In this document: piece by piece, positions 50,062 through 59,389 of the stretch
How positions within the stretch are numbered: the stretch's first letter is position 1
How the letters are laid out: every line of letters starts with the position of its first letter
From: Stenotrophomonas sp. ZAC14D1_NAIMI4_1
GTDB taxonomy: Bacteria > Pseudomonadota > Gammaproteobacteria > Xanthomonadales > Xanthomonadaceae
Length of the DNA stretch: 64,000 bases
Direction of reading: 5' to 3'
Assembly (NCBI RefSeq): GCF_003086775.1
Contig: NZ_CP026001.1
Location: forward strand, 3,624,125-3,688,124
Program-made: the position numbers and the translations under genes
Notes under the pieces: model-generated
What the model was told of the DNA's origin: nothing
The model's input: the letters and a program-made list of their open reading frames with translations, nothing else
Databases searched by the model: none

Positions 50062-52748
50062 TGCGTGTTCTCCACGGTCGGCGCGGTGCCCGGGGGCGCC
50101 GGCGCCAGATAGCCCACGACCGTGCACAGCAGGCCGTAGGCGATGAACGATGCGATACCCAGCAGGTTGCCCAGGTGCTGGCGGTCGATCAGCACCAGCT
50201 TGGCCAGCACCACGGCCATCAACACGGCACCCACCATCCACAGGACGCGCTGGCCACGGCGCGAGCCCCAGACCCAGGCGATCACGCCCAGCACGCTCCA
50301 CAGCACCGTCAGGCTGGTCTGGGCCAGGCTCCCGCGTGCCATCGACGGGCTCCAGGGCGCGCCGCCCCAGTGGTGGACACCGTGCAGCACGGTGCTGGTG
50401 AGGGCGATGAAACCGGCCAGCGCCAGCACCGGCACGCGCAGGCGCTGCAACGAGGCCGGGGCCTGGCTGCCGAACAGCCAGCGCGCGGCCAGCAGCAGGC
50501 TCAGCCACTGCGCAAGTTCAGCCGGGTTGAGCACCGGCAGCCACGGCAACGGATCGGCATCACCGGCCAGGCTGATGCCGATCCACCAGGCACAGGCCAG
50601 CACACCAAACACCACGGTCTGCAGGGTGGTGCGTGCTGCGTCGAAGGCGTCGCCCAGCGGCCAGCGCAACCACGTCCAGCGCCACAGCGACACGGCCGCC
50701 AGCAGCAGCCACGGCAGGGTCACCAGCAGCGCCGTCCAGCCCTGCGCCAGCTGCGCGGCATCATCGCCCCACAGCGCAAGCAGGGACAGCAGCGAAGGCC
50801 ACAGCAGCCACCACAGGAACTGGGCGATGCGGCCCACGCCGTCGCCGCTCTGCCGCAGGCACAACAGCGTGCGCACGCCCAGCACCGCAAACACCGCCCA
50901 GGCCAGCCCGCCGTAGCCGGCAAACGGCTGCTGGTGCGCATCGCCCTGCAACAGCGCCAGCGGGAAGCCCGTCGCCAGCATCAGCAGCGCGGTCATGCCC
51001 AGCGCACGCGCCGGCTGCCGACGATGCACCTCGGCGGCCAGCCAGGCGGTCACCGCCGCCAGCACCAGCAGGGCATCGGCCTTTGCTGCGTGCTCGATGA
51101 AGCGGACGATTTCATGGACGAAGCCGCCCAGCCACCACAGCAGGCCCCACAGGTAATAGACCAGGGCAACGTCATGCCGCGCGCGGCGCTGGTAGCTCCA
51201 GGCACTGGCGAAGCCGGCCACGGCCAGCAGCAGCGCGCCGACGGCGGTGGCGTTGAGCAGGAACCGGGTGTCGCCGTGCCAGTGGTCGGCGCCCACCACG
51301 AAGGCGAACGCGGCACCGAGCTGCAGCAGCGCGGCAGCCACCTGCGGCAGCCAGCGCTTCTGCCGCAGCCCCAGCCACGCCAGGCCGGCACCTTCCAGCG
51401 CGAACACCGCGCCGGTGGCACGCGCCGACAGCGCCAGCGGCACCGCGAGCGTGGCAAAGCCCACCGCCAGCACCGCGTGCGACTGCGCCAGCACGCTGTA
51501 CGACGCGCGATGGATCAGCGCGCGTGCCAGCAACGCATAGACCGCCGCCAGGCCCAGCGCGCACAGCGCCAGCGTCATCGGCTGCTCGTGCAGCATGCCG
51601 GCCTGCAGCGAGAACGCGATCAGCGGCGTGCCGAACACCAGGCTGCCATCGACCAGATCGCGGCGCTCGGCCGGCTGGCGGCGTGCGTACAGCAGCGGAA
51701 TCAGCAGGTAGAACGCGAAGAACAGCAGCAGGAAGGGTTCGGTGCTGGCGAACTTGTCGGCGCGGTACTGCAGCACGCCCCAGAAGGTGCCGATGCCGAA
51801 GGTGAAAGCAAAACCCAGCAGGTTGAGCGCGCGCCACGGGCGGAACCAGGCGATGGCGAAGATGCCCGCATTGAGCACCGCGTAGTAACTGAACAGCCCG
51901 ACGTGGTTGCCACTGCCGGTGGACAGCCACAGCGGCGCCATGAAGCCGGCAAGGATGCCCAGCACTGCCAGCGTGCGCGAGTTCTGCACCACGGCCAGCA
52001 CGCACAGGCCCGCCACCAGCAGGATCGAGCTGGCGAAGGCAAAGCCGGGGTTGATGAGTTCGAAGCGCTTGAACGCAGCGAAGATGGTCAGCAGCAGCAC
52101 GCCGATGGCACCGCCCTGCAGGGCCAGCGCAAACAACCGACGACGTTCGCGCTGGTGCCAGCCGAAGCCCAGCAGGCACAGCGCACCGACGGTGATGGCG
52201 GCCAGGCGCAGCTCGATCGGCAGCACCAGCCAGCCCTGGTCGCTGACGTACTTCAGCAGCGCAGCAACGCCGGCCAGCAGCACCAGCATGCCGATCTTCA
52301 CCGGCACGTTGCCCTCGGTGAACCAGCGTTTGGCCGCGCCCACGGCACGTTCAATGACGTTGGGCTGCGCCGGCTGCTTCGGCTGCGGCGGCAGCGGCGG
52401 GCGCGCCGATACCGGCGGTGGCACGGGTGGCACGGGGGGCGCAGGTGGTTCGGGCGCGGGACGCGGTGCAACGGGAGGTACCTGCGATACCACCGGCGGC
52501 GGAGCGGCCGCAGCCGGGCGCAGGACCGGCGGTTCGCGGGTCCCGGCGGCGGGCGCGGCGGGCCGTGGCGGCGCCACGGCGGCCTCGGGCTCACGCGGCG
52601 GGGCGGCAGCGGCCGCGATGCCGTCAGCCACTGCGCTCTCCAGCGCGGCCACGCGCCGGCGCAGGCCGGCAATCATCACCAATGCCACCACCAGCAGCAG
52701 CGGTATCGCCAGCAGGGCCAACACCACCAGGACGATCAGTGCTTCCAT
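50058..52748 (-). CDS. DUF2339 family giant membrane protein
   Basis: An 896-residue polytopic protein. An N-terminal helix (LIVLVVLALLAIPLLLVVALVMIA) is followed by a coiled-coil start and a long Pro/Ala-rich linker (about residues 45-130). Some 25 closely packed helices fill the rest, starting KWFTEGNVPVKIGMLVLLAGVAALLKYVSDQGW, the recognisable DUF2339 entry. Function is unknown. It is transcribed with the downstream DUF3999 gene and inserted between gap and pgk, though separated from gap by a stem-loop. Confidence 0.88.
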   Translation of the reverse strand: MEALIVLVVLALLAIPLLLVVALVMIAGLRRRVAALESAVADGIAAAAAPPREPEAAVAPPRPAAPAAGTREPPVLRPAAAAPPPVVSQVPPVAPRPAPEPPAPPVPPVPPPVSARPPLPPQPKQPAQPNVIERAVGAAKRWFTEGNVPVKIGMLVLLAGVAALLKYVSDQGWLVLPIELRLAAITVGALCLLGFGWHQRERRRLFALALQGGAIGVLLLTIFAAFKRFELINPGFAFASSILLVAGLCVLAVVQNSRTLAVLGILAGFMAPLWLSTGSGNHVGLFSYYAVLNAGIFAIAWFRPWRALNLLGFAFTFGIGTFWGVLQYRADKFASTEPFLLLFFAFYLLIPLLYARRQPAERRDLVDGSLVFGTPLIAFSLQAGMLHEQPMTLALCALGLAAVYALLARALIHRASYSVLAQSHAVLAVGFATLAVPLALSARATGAVFALEGAGLAWLGLRQKRWLPQVAAALLQLGAAFAFVVGADHWHGDTRFLLNATAVGALLLAVAGFASAWSYQRRARHDVALVYYLWGLLWWLGGFVHEIVRFIEHAAKADALLVLAAVTAWLAAEVHRRQPARALGMTALLMLATGFPLALLQGDAHQQPFAGYGGLAWAVFAVLGVRTLLCLRQSGDGVGRIAQFLWWLLWPSLLSLLALWGDDAAQLAQGWTALLVTLPWLLLAAVSLWRWTWLRWPLGDAFDAARTTLQTVVFGVLACAWWIGISLAGDADPLPWLPVLNPAELAQWLSLLLAARWLFGSQAPASLQRLRVPVLALAGFIALTSTVLHGVHHWGGAPWSPSMARGSLAQTSLTVLWSVLGVIAWVWGSRRGQRVLWMVGAVLMAVVLAKLVLIDRQHLGNLLGIASFIAYGLLCTVVGYLAPAPPGTAPTVENTQ

Positions 52749-52826
52749 TCTTCGTCTACCCCAACGCAGCCGCGCCCCAGCGGCAGCGGTCCGTGGCCCA
52801 TGCTACGTCAGCCGGGCCCATGAACG

Positions 52827-52852
52827 ACGAACCCCGGCAAGCCGGGGTTCGT
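52827..52852 (-). terminator. Stem-loop after gap
   Basis: A perfect 12-bp stem ACGAACCCCGGC / GCCGGGGTTCGT with an AA loop lies 20 bases past the gap stop. On the minus strand no T-run follows, so it may stabilise the gap message 3' end rather than terminate efficiently. Confidence 0.65.
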
Positions 52853-52871
52853 GTGCGGATCTTCGCGGGCC

Positions 52872-54009
<1,138 letters not shown>

Positions 54010-54069
54010 AGCGTTAGCGCGGCGTGAGGCCGAGACTGGCCCCATCTACCCCGCAACGAGAACACCCCC

Positions 54070-54699
54070 ATGCGCAAGACCTCCCCCCTGATCCTGGCCG
54101 GCCTGGCCGCTGCCGTCTCGCTGGCCGCCGCCCCGGCCATGGCCCAGTCCAAGGGCGACTGGACCGTCTCTGCCGGCGTCCACCAGGTCGCCCCGAAGTC
54201 GAACAACGGCTCGCTGGCCGGTGGCACCCTGAAGGTGGACGTCGACAGTGACATCAAGCCGACCATCACCGGTGAATACTTCATCGCCGACAATCTCGGC
54301 ATCGAAGTGCTGGCCGCGCTGCCGTTCAAGCACGACATCAACATCAACGGCCTGGGCCGCGTGGGCAGCACCAAGCACCTGCCGCCGGTGGTAAGCCTGC
54401 AGTACCACTTCAACAGCAAGGGCAAGGTCTCGCCGTTCGTCGGCGCGGGCCTGAACTACACGACGTTCTTCAGCGAGGACACCACTGGCGCGCTGGCGGC
54501 CAGCAAGCTGAAGCTGGAAGACTCGTGGGGCCTGGCCGCGCATGCCGGCATCGACTTCGCCATCGGCGAGAAGGGCGCGCTGCGCGTGGACCTGCGCTGG
54601 ATCGACATCGACAGCAAGGTGAAGCTGGACGGCGAGAAGATCGGCACGGTCAACATCGACCCGCTGGCTTACGGCGTCTCCTACGTCTTCAAGTTCTAA
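54070..54699 (+). CDS. ompW: OmpW family outer-membrane protein
   Basis: A 209-residue eight-stranded barrel. Signal peptide MRKTSPLILAGLAAAVSLAAAPAMA is followed by WTVSAGVHQVAPKSNN (an OmpW signature near the N-terminus), ITGEYFIADNLGIEVLAALPF, GAGLNYTTFF, and terminal GVSYVFKF. OmpW forms a small hydrophobic channel in the outer membrane and responds to oxygen and stress. It is followed by a clear terminator. Confidence 0.95.
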   Translation: MRKTSPLILAGLAAAVSLAAAPAMAQSKGDWTVSAGVHQVAPKSNNGSLAGGTLKVDVDSDIKPTITGEYFIADNLGIEVLAALPFKHDININGLGRVGSTKHLPPVVSLQYHFNSKGKVSPFVGAGLNYTTFFSEDTTGALAASKLKLEDSWGLAAHAGIDFAIGEKGALRVDLRWIDIDSKVKLDGEKIGTVNIDPLAYGVSYVFKF

Positions 54700-54737
54700 T
54701 TCAAGTTCCAGGACACCCACAAACCTCGCAGCATGTT

Positions 54738-54766
54738 GCCCCGGTGTGTGTGCCGGGGCTTTTTTT
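54738..54766 (+). terminator. Rho-independent terminator of ompW
   Basis: Stem GCCCCGG / CCGGGGC with an eight-base loop, then seven Ts. It lies 39 bases after the ompW stop. Confidence 0.92.
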
Positions 54767-54817
54767 GGACACATTGCGTCAAACCCGCGGTTACCTTCGC
54801 CCCGCTAGAATGGGCGC

Positions 54818-55636
54818 ATGAAAGCCCTGCACTCCCTGATCCTCGCTGCCGCCCTCGCGCCGGCCCTGCTGACCCTGTCCGCCCCCGCCCATGCCTGGGG
54901 CGCGCAAGGCCACCGACTGGTGGCCGAAGTGGCCGATACCCGCCTCAACCCGGCCGCGCGTGCCGAGGTCGACCGCCTGCTGGCCACCGAGCCCGGCGCC
55001 ACCCTGGCCAGCATCGCGCCGTGGGCCGACCAGCTGCGCGCCAAGGACCCCGGCCTGGGCCGTCGCTCCGCCGGCTGGCACTACGTCAACATCGCCGAGG
55101 ACGGCTGCCAGTACGAGCCGGCCAAGCATTGCAAGAACGGTAACTGCATCGTCGAAGCACTGAAGGCGCAGAGCGCCATTCTCGGCGACCACAGCCTGAC
55201 CGACGGCGAGCGCCTGCAGGCGCTGAAGTTCGTCGTGCACATGGTCGGCGACGTGCACCAGCCGATGCATGCCGGCTACGGCCACGACAAGGGCGGCAAC
55301 GACTTCCAGCTGCAGTTCGGCAACCGCGGTACCAACCTGCATTCGCTGTGGGACAGCGGCATGCTCAACACCCGCAAGCTGGATGACGCCGGCTACCTGC
55401 CGGTGCTGCGCGCGTTGCCGGCGCCGAAGCTGGCCCGCCAGTCCAACCCGCAGCGCGACCCGCAGCGCTGGGCCGAAGCCAGCTGCCGCATCTCGGTGCA
55501 GCCGGGCGTGTACCCGGCCACGCACAAGATCGGCGATGAATACACCGAGCGCTATCGCCCGGTGGCCGAAGCACAGCTGCGGCTGGCCGGCGAAAATCTG
55601 GCACAGCTGCTGAACCGCGTGCTCGGCACGCGCTGA
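54818..55636 (+). CDS. S1/P1-type nuclease
   Basis: A 272-residue secreted zinc nuclease. After signal cleavage at AHA the mature protein begins with Trp (WGAQGHR), the invariant N-terminal zinc ligand of the S1/P1 family. Other ligands are in ASIAPWADQLR, GWHYVNI, VVHMVGDVHQPMHAGYGHDKGGND and TNLHSLWDSG. These enzymes cut single-stranded DNA and RNA, and some have phospholipase C-like activity. It is followed after 10 bases by the metallo-hydrolase gene, probably in the same transcript. Confidence 0.93.
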   Translation: MKALHSLILAAALAPALLTLSAPAHAWGAQGHRLVAEVADTRLNPAARAEVDRLLATEPGATLASIAPWADQLRAKDPGLGRRSAGWHYVNIAEDGCQYEPAKHCKNGNCIVEALKAQSAILGDHSLTDGERLQALKFVVHMVGDVHQPMHAGYGHDKGGNDFQLQFGNRGTNLHSLWDSGMLNTRKLDDAGYLPVLRALPAPKLARQSNPQRDPQRWAEASCRISVQPGVYPATHKIGDEYTERYRPVAEAQLRLAGENLAQLLNRVLGTR

Positions 55637-55646
55637 GGAGGTTCCG

Positions 55647-56447
55647 ATGTCGGCCCAGGTCCAATCCTTCTTCCACCGCGACAGCAATACCTTCAGCTAC
55701 CTGGTCTTCGACCCGGACAGCGGTGAAGCGGCGCTGATCGACCCGGTCCTGGATTACGACCCGGACACCGACGCCAGCAGCGACGCGCCGGTGCGCCCGC
55801 TGCTGGAGGCCATCGAGCAGCAGGGCCTGCGCCTGCGCTGGCTGCTGGAAACCCACGCCCATGCCGACCACGTGTCGGCCGGGCGGCGGCTGAAGCAGCG
55901 CTTCCCGCAGGCAACCCTGGCCATCGGCGAGGGCATCCGCGAGGTGCAGGCCACCTTCGCACCGCGCTACGGCCTGGAGCTGGCAGCGCAGGACGCACAC
56001 TTCGACCATCTGTTCACCGACGGCGAAACCTTCGCGCTGGGCCAGTTGCAGGGCCGCATCATCGCCGTGCCCGGCCACACCAGCGACAGCATCGCCTACC
56101 TCATCGGCGATGCGCTGTTTACCGGCGACTCGCTGTTCATGCCCGATGGCGGCACTGCCCGCTGCGATTTCCCGGGCGGTGATGCCGCGCAGCTGTACCG
56201 CTCCATCCAGCGCCTGCTTGCCCTGCCCGATGCCACCCGCGTGTTCGTCTGCCACGACTACGGCCCGGGTGGCCGCGCGTTCGCCAACCAGACCACCATA
56301 GGCGAGCAGCGCGCGCACAACATCCACGTGCACGACGGCGTAGAGGAAGCCGCGTTCGTCAGCGTGCGCGAGGCACGCGATGCGACCCTGGCCGAACCCA
56401 GGCTGATGCAACCGGCGGTGAAAGCCAACATCGTTGGCGGCGCCTGA
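55647..56447 (+). CDS. Metallo-beta-lactamase-fold hydrolase (persulfide dioxygenase/Blh-like)
   Basis: A 266-residue MBL-fold enzyme with the motifs ETHAHADHVSAGRRL (HxHxDH), VPGHTSDS, TGDSLFMPDGGTARCDFPGG, and FVCHDYGP. The sequence pattern matches ETHE1/PDO and Blh rather than true beta-lactamases or RNases. It probably oxidises glutathione persulfide or hydrolyses a thioester. GAGGAGG lies just before the ATG and overlaps the nuclease stop. Confidence 0.9.
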   Translation: MSAQVQSFFHRDSNTFSYLVFDPDSGEAALIDPVLDYDPDTDASSDAPVRPLLEAIEQQGLRLRWLLETHAHADHVSAGRRLKQRFPQATLAIGEGIREVQATFAPRYGLELAAQDAHFDHLFTDGETFALGQLQGRIIAVPGHTSDSIAYLIGDALFTGDSLFMPDGGTARCDFPGGDAAQLYRSIQRLLALPDATRVFVCHDYGPGGRAFANQTTIGEQRAHNIHVHDGVEEAAFVSVREARDATLAEPRLMQPAVKANIVGGA

Positions 56448-56464
56448 CGACAGCGGTGGAAAAC

Positions 56465-56487
56465 CGCCGGGCGTGGCCCGGCGCTAC
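56465..56487 (-). repeat. Inverted SMAG unit
   Basis: CGCCGGGC-GTG-GCCCGGCG-CTAC between the convergent stops of the metallo-hydrolase gene and the lipoprotein gene at 56491, ending 3 bases from the latter. Confidence 0.85.
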
Positions 56488-56490
56488 CCG

Positions 56491-57051
56491 TTACCTGCCC
56501 TGCGTGCGTACCACGTGCTGGCCCTTCAAGATCTCGAAGGTGAACGCGTACTGCAGGGTGACCGCCACCGGTTCGATGCGGTCGGCACCCTCGCAGCCAC
56601 GGTCATCAGGCACCTTGCCCGGTGCGAAGTGGCAGACCGCTGCGGACGAGTACAGCCACTGCGCGACTGCGGCCTGCGCCGCCTGCAGCAGCGGCCCGTT
56701 CTCCGCCGCCAGGCCGGCGCTGCATTCACTGCGGTCGGTCAGCGGCTGGCTGCGTTCAACCCGCCCCTGCGCGTCGACCACCACCTGCAGGCAGATGGTG
56801 GTCGGTGCCAGCGAGGTGCGTGGGTCGTTCCCGCCCACCACCGGGTCGGGTGCGGTATGCAGCTGCGGCATCCGATAGCCCTCGCTGGCCGCCAGCGTGT
56901 AGGGCTGGATCTGCCCGCTACCGTCCCCATCCGCCGCGCGCAGGCGCTGGTGGCCGACGTTCTCGCTGCGGGTGTCGACCGTGGTCACGCGCTCCCGGGT
57001 GGCGCAGCCTGCCAGCAGCACCGCTGCAATACACAGCGGTGCGCCCTTCAT
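56491..57051 (-). CDS. Lipoprotein with TonB-C-like domain, downstream of blaR1
   Basis: A 186-residue exported protein. The lipoprotein signal is MKGAPLCIAAVLLAGC (Cys-16). The mature part ends in a region that resembles the C-terminal domain of TonB: TTICLQVVVDAQGRVERSQPL, then LLQAAQAAVAQWLYSSAAVC. A GTG at 57063 overlapping the blaR1 stop is an alternative start; I prefer ATG 57051, which has GAAGG five bases upstream and a cleaner signal. It is third in the BlaI-BlaR1 operon; function unknown. Confidence 0.75.
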   Translation of the reverse strand: MKGAPLCIAAVLLAGCATRERVTTVDTRSENVGHQRLRAADGDGSGQIQPYTLAASEGYRMPQLHTAPDPVVGGNDPRTSLAPTTICLQVVVDAQGRVERSQPLTDRSECSAGLAAENGPLLQAAQAAVAQWLYSSAAVCHFAPGKVPDDRGCEGADRIEPVAVTLQYAFTFEILKGQHVVRTQGR

Positions 57052-57059
57052 CGCTGCCT

Positions 57060-58322
57060 TCACTGCGCCTGGCCACCAGCAGGTTCGGTGTTGTCCATGG
57101 CGTAGGTGATCGGGATACGCAGCTTGCCGGCCACCGCCTTGCCATTCTTCATCGCCGGCGTGTAGGTCCATTTACGCGCCGCTGCGATCGAGGCAGCTTC
57201 GAATACTCCGGGGTTGGTCGCACTTTCCACCTGCACGTCGGTGACGGTGCCCTTGGCATCGACGGACACGATCAGGTTCACCACACCGGTCTGGCCCTTC
57301 TCGAAAGCCTCGGCCGGAAAGCTGGGCGGTGACATCTTCTGGGCCTGGATCGGGCTGTCCAGGCCGGCCTTGGCGGCATCCGCCGCGGCGTGCTGGAACG
57401 GTTCGGCGCTGACCGACGGCGTGCCCTTCACCGCGCCCTGGCTGGCCCAGGCCAACGCAGCAACACCCATGCACAACCCCATCAGCAACACCTGGCCGGA
57501 CACCTTCGGCAATGCCTTCCGCTTCGACTGCTTCAACATGGCGATACGCTCCTTCAACACGGGTTGGCTGCGCCAATGACATGCCATCGGTGCAACCGGA
57601 TGGACCAGCTGCGCCTTCAACAGCGTGCTGGCATAAAGACGGCGCTGCGTCGGCTGCGCGGCAACGGTGCGCGCATCGCAGGCCAGTTCCTGGTCGCGCA
57701 GGAAGCGGCGCGCGGCCCACGGCAACAACGGGTGGAACCAGAACACCGACCGTGCCAGCAGCAATGCGCCATTGGCCCAGTGGTCGCCATTGCGGCGGTG
57801 GCTGCGTTCGTGGCGCAGGATCAGCGCCTGTTCGTCGGCATCGAACTGCTGGTCGAAGTGCGGGCCGACCACGATGCGCGGCTGCCACAGGCCGACCAGC
57901 GCGGGCAGGCCGGGGTCGGCGCTGGCCTGCCAGCTGCCATCGCCACGTGCCTGCAGCGTGCCCAGTGCGCGCTCGAAGCGGCGTTGCGCGCGCAGTTCGC
58001 GCGCCAGGTGCAGGCCGGCGCCCAGCCCCCAGACCAAGGCCAGCAGCCACGGCCACATCGGCAGCTGCGCGGTGACACCTTCAACGGTGCCCGGCACCAC
58101 CTTCAGCGGCAGCGTGGGTACATGCTGCAGCACCGGCAGTGCCCGCAAGGCCGGCAGGGGCAGCAGCAGGGCCACCATCAGCAGCGGCAGCAGCCACCAG
58201 CTGCGATAGGCCAGCTCCGCGCCGCCCAGCTTCACCAGCAGTGGCCGCGCGGCCGCCAGCAGCAGCACGCCCAGCGCCAGCCACAGGCTGGCCTGCCACA
58301 GTCCATCGAGCAGCTCATTCAT
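57060..58322 (-). CDS. M56 (BlaR1/MecR1-type) peptidase fused to a TonB C-terminal domain
   Basis: A 420-residue protein. Four or so N-terminal membrane helices surround a zinc peptidase with LRHERSHRRNGDHWANG (HExxH) and FLRDQELACDARTV (third ligand Glu). A helix (VLLMGLCMGVAALAWAS) leads to a periplasmic TonB-type domain (FPAEAFEKGQTGVVNLIVSVDAKGTVTDVQVESATNPGVFEAASIAAARKW, shown here in part by SVDAKGTVTDVQVE and ARKWTYTPAMKNG). It should cut the repressor encoded upstream on receiving a signal. The fusion replaces the penicillin-binding sensor of true BlaR1, so the signal is not necessarily a beta-lactam. Confidence 0.88.
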   Translation of the reverse strand: MNELLDGLWQASLWLALGVLLLAAARPLLVKLGGAELAYRSWWLLPLLMVALLLPLPALRALPVLQHVPTLPLKVVPGTVEGVTAQLPMWPWLLALVWGLGAGLHLARELRAQRRFERALGTLQARGDGSWQASADPGLPALVGLWQPRIVVGPHFDQQFDADEQALILRHERSHRRNGDHWANGALLLARSVFWFHPLLPWAARRFLRDQELACDARTVAAQPTQRRLYASTLLKAQLVHPVAPMACHWRSQPVLKERIAMLKQSKRKALPKVSGQVLLMGLCMGVAALAWASQGAVKGTPSVSAEPFQHAAADAAKAGLDSPIQAQKMSPPSFPAEAFEKGQTGVVNLIVSVDAKGTVTDVQVESATNPGVFEAASIAAARKWTYTPAMKNGKAVAGKLRIPITYAMDNTEPAGGQAQ

Positions 58323-58680
58323 CGTCCATCTCCTGGATCAGCTTCTTCAGTTCGGCAATGTCCTGCGCCGTCAGTTGCCCGCGCTCGCTGAAGTGCGCCA
58401 CCAGCGGCGCCACCCGGCCATCGAACACGCGGCCGATGAAGTCCTGGCTCTGCGTTTCCACCCAGGCCTGGCGCTGCAGCAGCGGCTGGTACAGGTAGCG
58501 GCGGCCATCGCGCTCGGCGGCGATCGCGCCCTTGGTCAGCAGGCGGTTGAGCAGGGTCTTGATGGTCGGCTCGGCCCATTCACGGTGGGCCAGTGCGGCC
58601 ACCACCTCATCGGCACTGCGCGGCGCCTGCTGCCACAGCACCTCCATCACGACGGCTTCGGCTTCGCTGATCGGGGTCAT
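58315..58680 (-). CDS. BlaI/MecI/CopY-family repressor
   Basis: A 121-residue winged-helix repressor. It starts ISEAEAVVMEVLWQQAPRSADEVVAAL, has the recognition part WAEPTIKTLLNRLLTKGAIAAERDGRRYLYQPLL, and a C-terminal dimerisation helix region. It probably represses its own operon until cleaved by the M56 peptidase. It overlaps the peptidase gene by 8 bases. Two operator-like palindromes sit immediately upstream (58682-58721). Confidence 0.94.
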   Translation of the reverse strand: MTPISEAEAVVMEVLWQQAPRSADEVVAALAHREWAEPTIKTLLNRLLTKGAIAAERDGRRYLYQPLLQRQAWVETQSQDFIGRVFDGRVAPLVAHFSERGQLTAQDIAELKKLIQEMDDE

Positions 58681-58681
58681 G

Positions 58682-58721
58682 GTTTACATCCGTAATCGAC
58701 AGCCCGATTACGCGCGTAATC
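58682..58721. promoter_or_regulatory. Two tandem operators for the BlaI-type repressor
   Basis: GTTTACATCCGTAATC (58682-58697) and GATTACGCGCGTAATC (58706-58721) match at 12 of 16 positions and are dyad-symmetric. The second is perfect and extends to an 18-base palindrome (58705-58722). Their starts are 24 bases apart. They begin 2 bases upstream of the repressor start codon and lie before the divergent flavin reductase gene (58798), so both could be controlled. Confidence 0.75.
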
Positions 58722-58797
58722 GAACGGGATGTCAAGCCCTCGACCGCCGGTTCATCCGGCCTGCCCCAGCATCGGCCCTTCTGCCCACGGAGCCCGC

Positions 58798-59355
58798 ATG
58801 AAGCCGCTGCGCAAGCTGGATTACCCGGTGGACCAGGCCCGGCGTTTCCTCGAGCCGGGCCCCATCGTGCTGGTCAGCACGGCGGCCCACGGCCAGCGCA
58901 ACCTGATGACACTGGGCTGGCACATGGTGATGGGCTTCTCGCCCTCGCTGCTGGCCACCTACATCTGGAACGAGAACCACAGCTTCGCCCTGGCCCGCGA
59001 CAGCCGGCAGTGCGTGATCAACGTGCCGGGCGTGGAGCTGCTGGACACCGTGGTGGACATCGGCAACTGCAGCGGCCGCGAGGTGGACAAATTCGCACGG
59101 TTCGGCCTGGATGCAGTGCCCGCCCGCGACGTCGCCGCACCGCTGGTCGGCCAATGCCATTCCAGCTTCGAGTGCCGGCTGCACGACGACAGCCAGGTGC
59201 AGGCCAACAACCTTTTCATCTGGGAAATCGTGCGCGCCCACGTCGCGCCGCGACCGAAGCTGCCACGCACGTTCCACTACCGGGGCGATGGCCGGTTCAT
59301 GGTTTCGGGGCAGGAAATCTCGCGTCGACGGCGGTTCAAGCCCGACATGCTGTAA
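58798..59355 (+). CDS. Flavin reductase family (FMN-binding) protein
   Basis: A 185-residue split-barrel flavoprotein with the family segments VLVSTAAHGQRNLMTLGWHMVMGFSPSLLATYIW, CVINVPGVELLDTVVDIGNCSGREVDKF and FECRLHDDSQVQANNLFIWEIV. Such proteins reduce FMN or bind FMN for a partner monooxygenase. It sits divergent from the BlaI repressor and just upstream of an acetyl-CoA hydrolase-like gene (35-base gap). Confidence 0.9.
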   Translation: MKPLRKLDYPVDQARRFLEPGPIVLVSTAAHGQRNLMTLGWHMVMGFSPSLLATYIWNENHSFALARDSRQCVINVPGVELLDTVVDIGNCSGREVDKFARFGLDAVPARDVAAPLVGQCHSSFECRLHDDSQVQANNLFIWEIVRAHVAPRPKLPRTFHYRGDGRFMVSGQEISRRRRFKPDML

Positions 59356-59389
59356 TGCCAGCACTCTCCTTGCCGCAGGACCGCCACGC

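Noticed and set aside
50004..52823. A 939-codon open frame on the plus strand
   Set aside because: It is antisense to the DUF2339 gene and rich in Gln/His/Arg, a typical shadow of codon bias.
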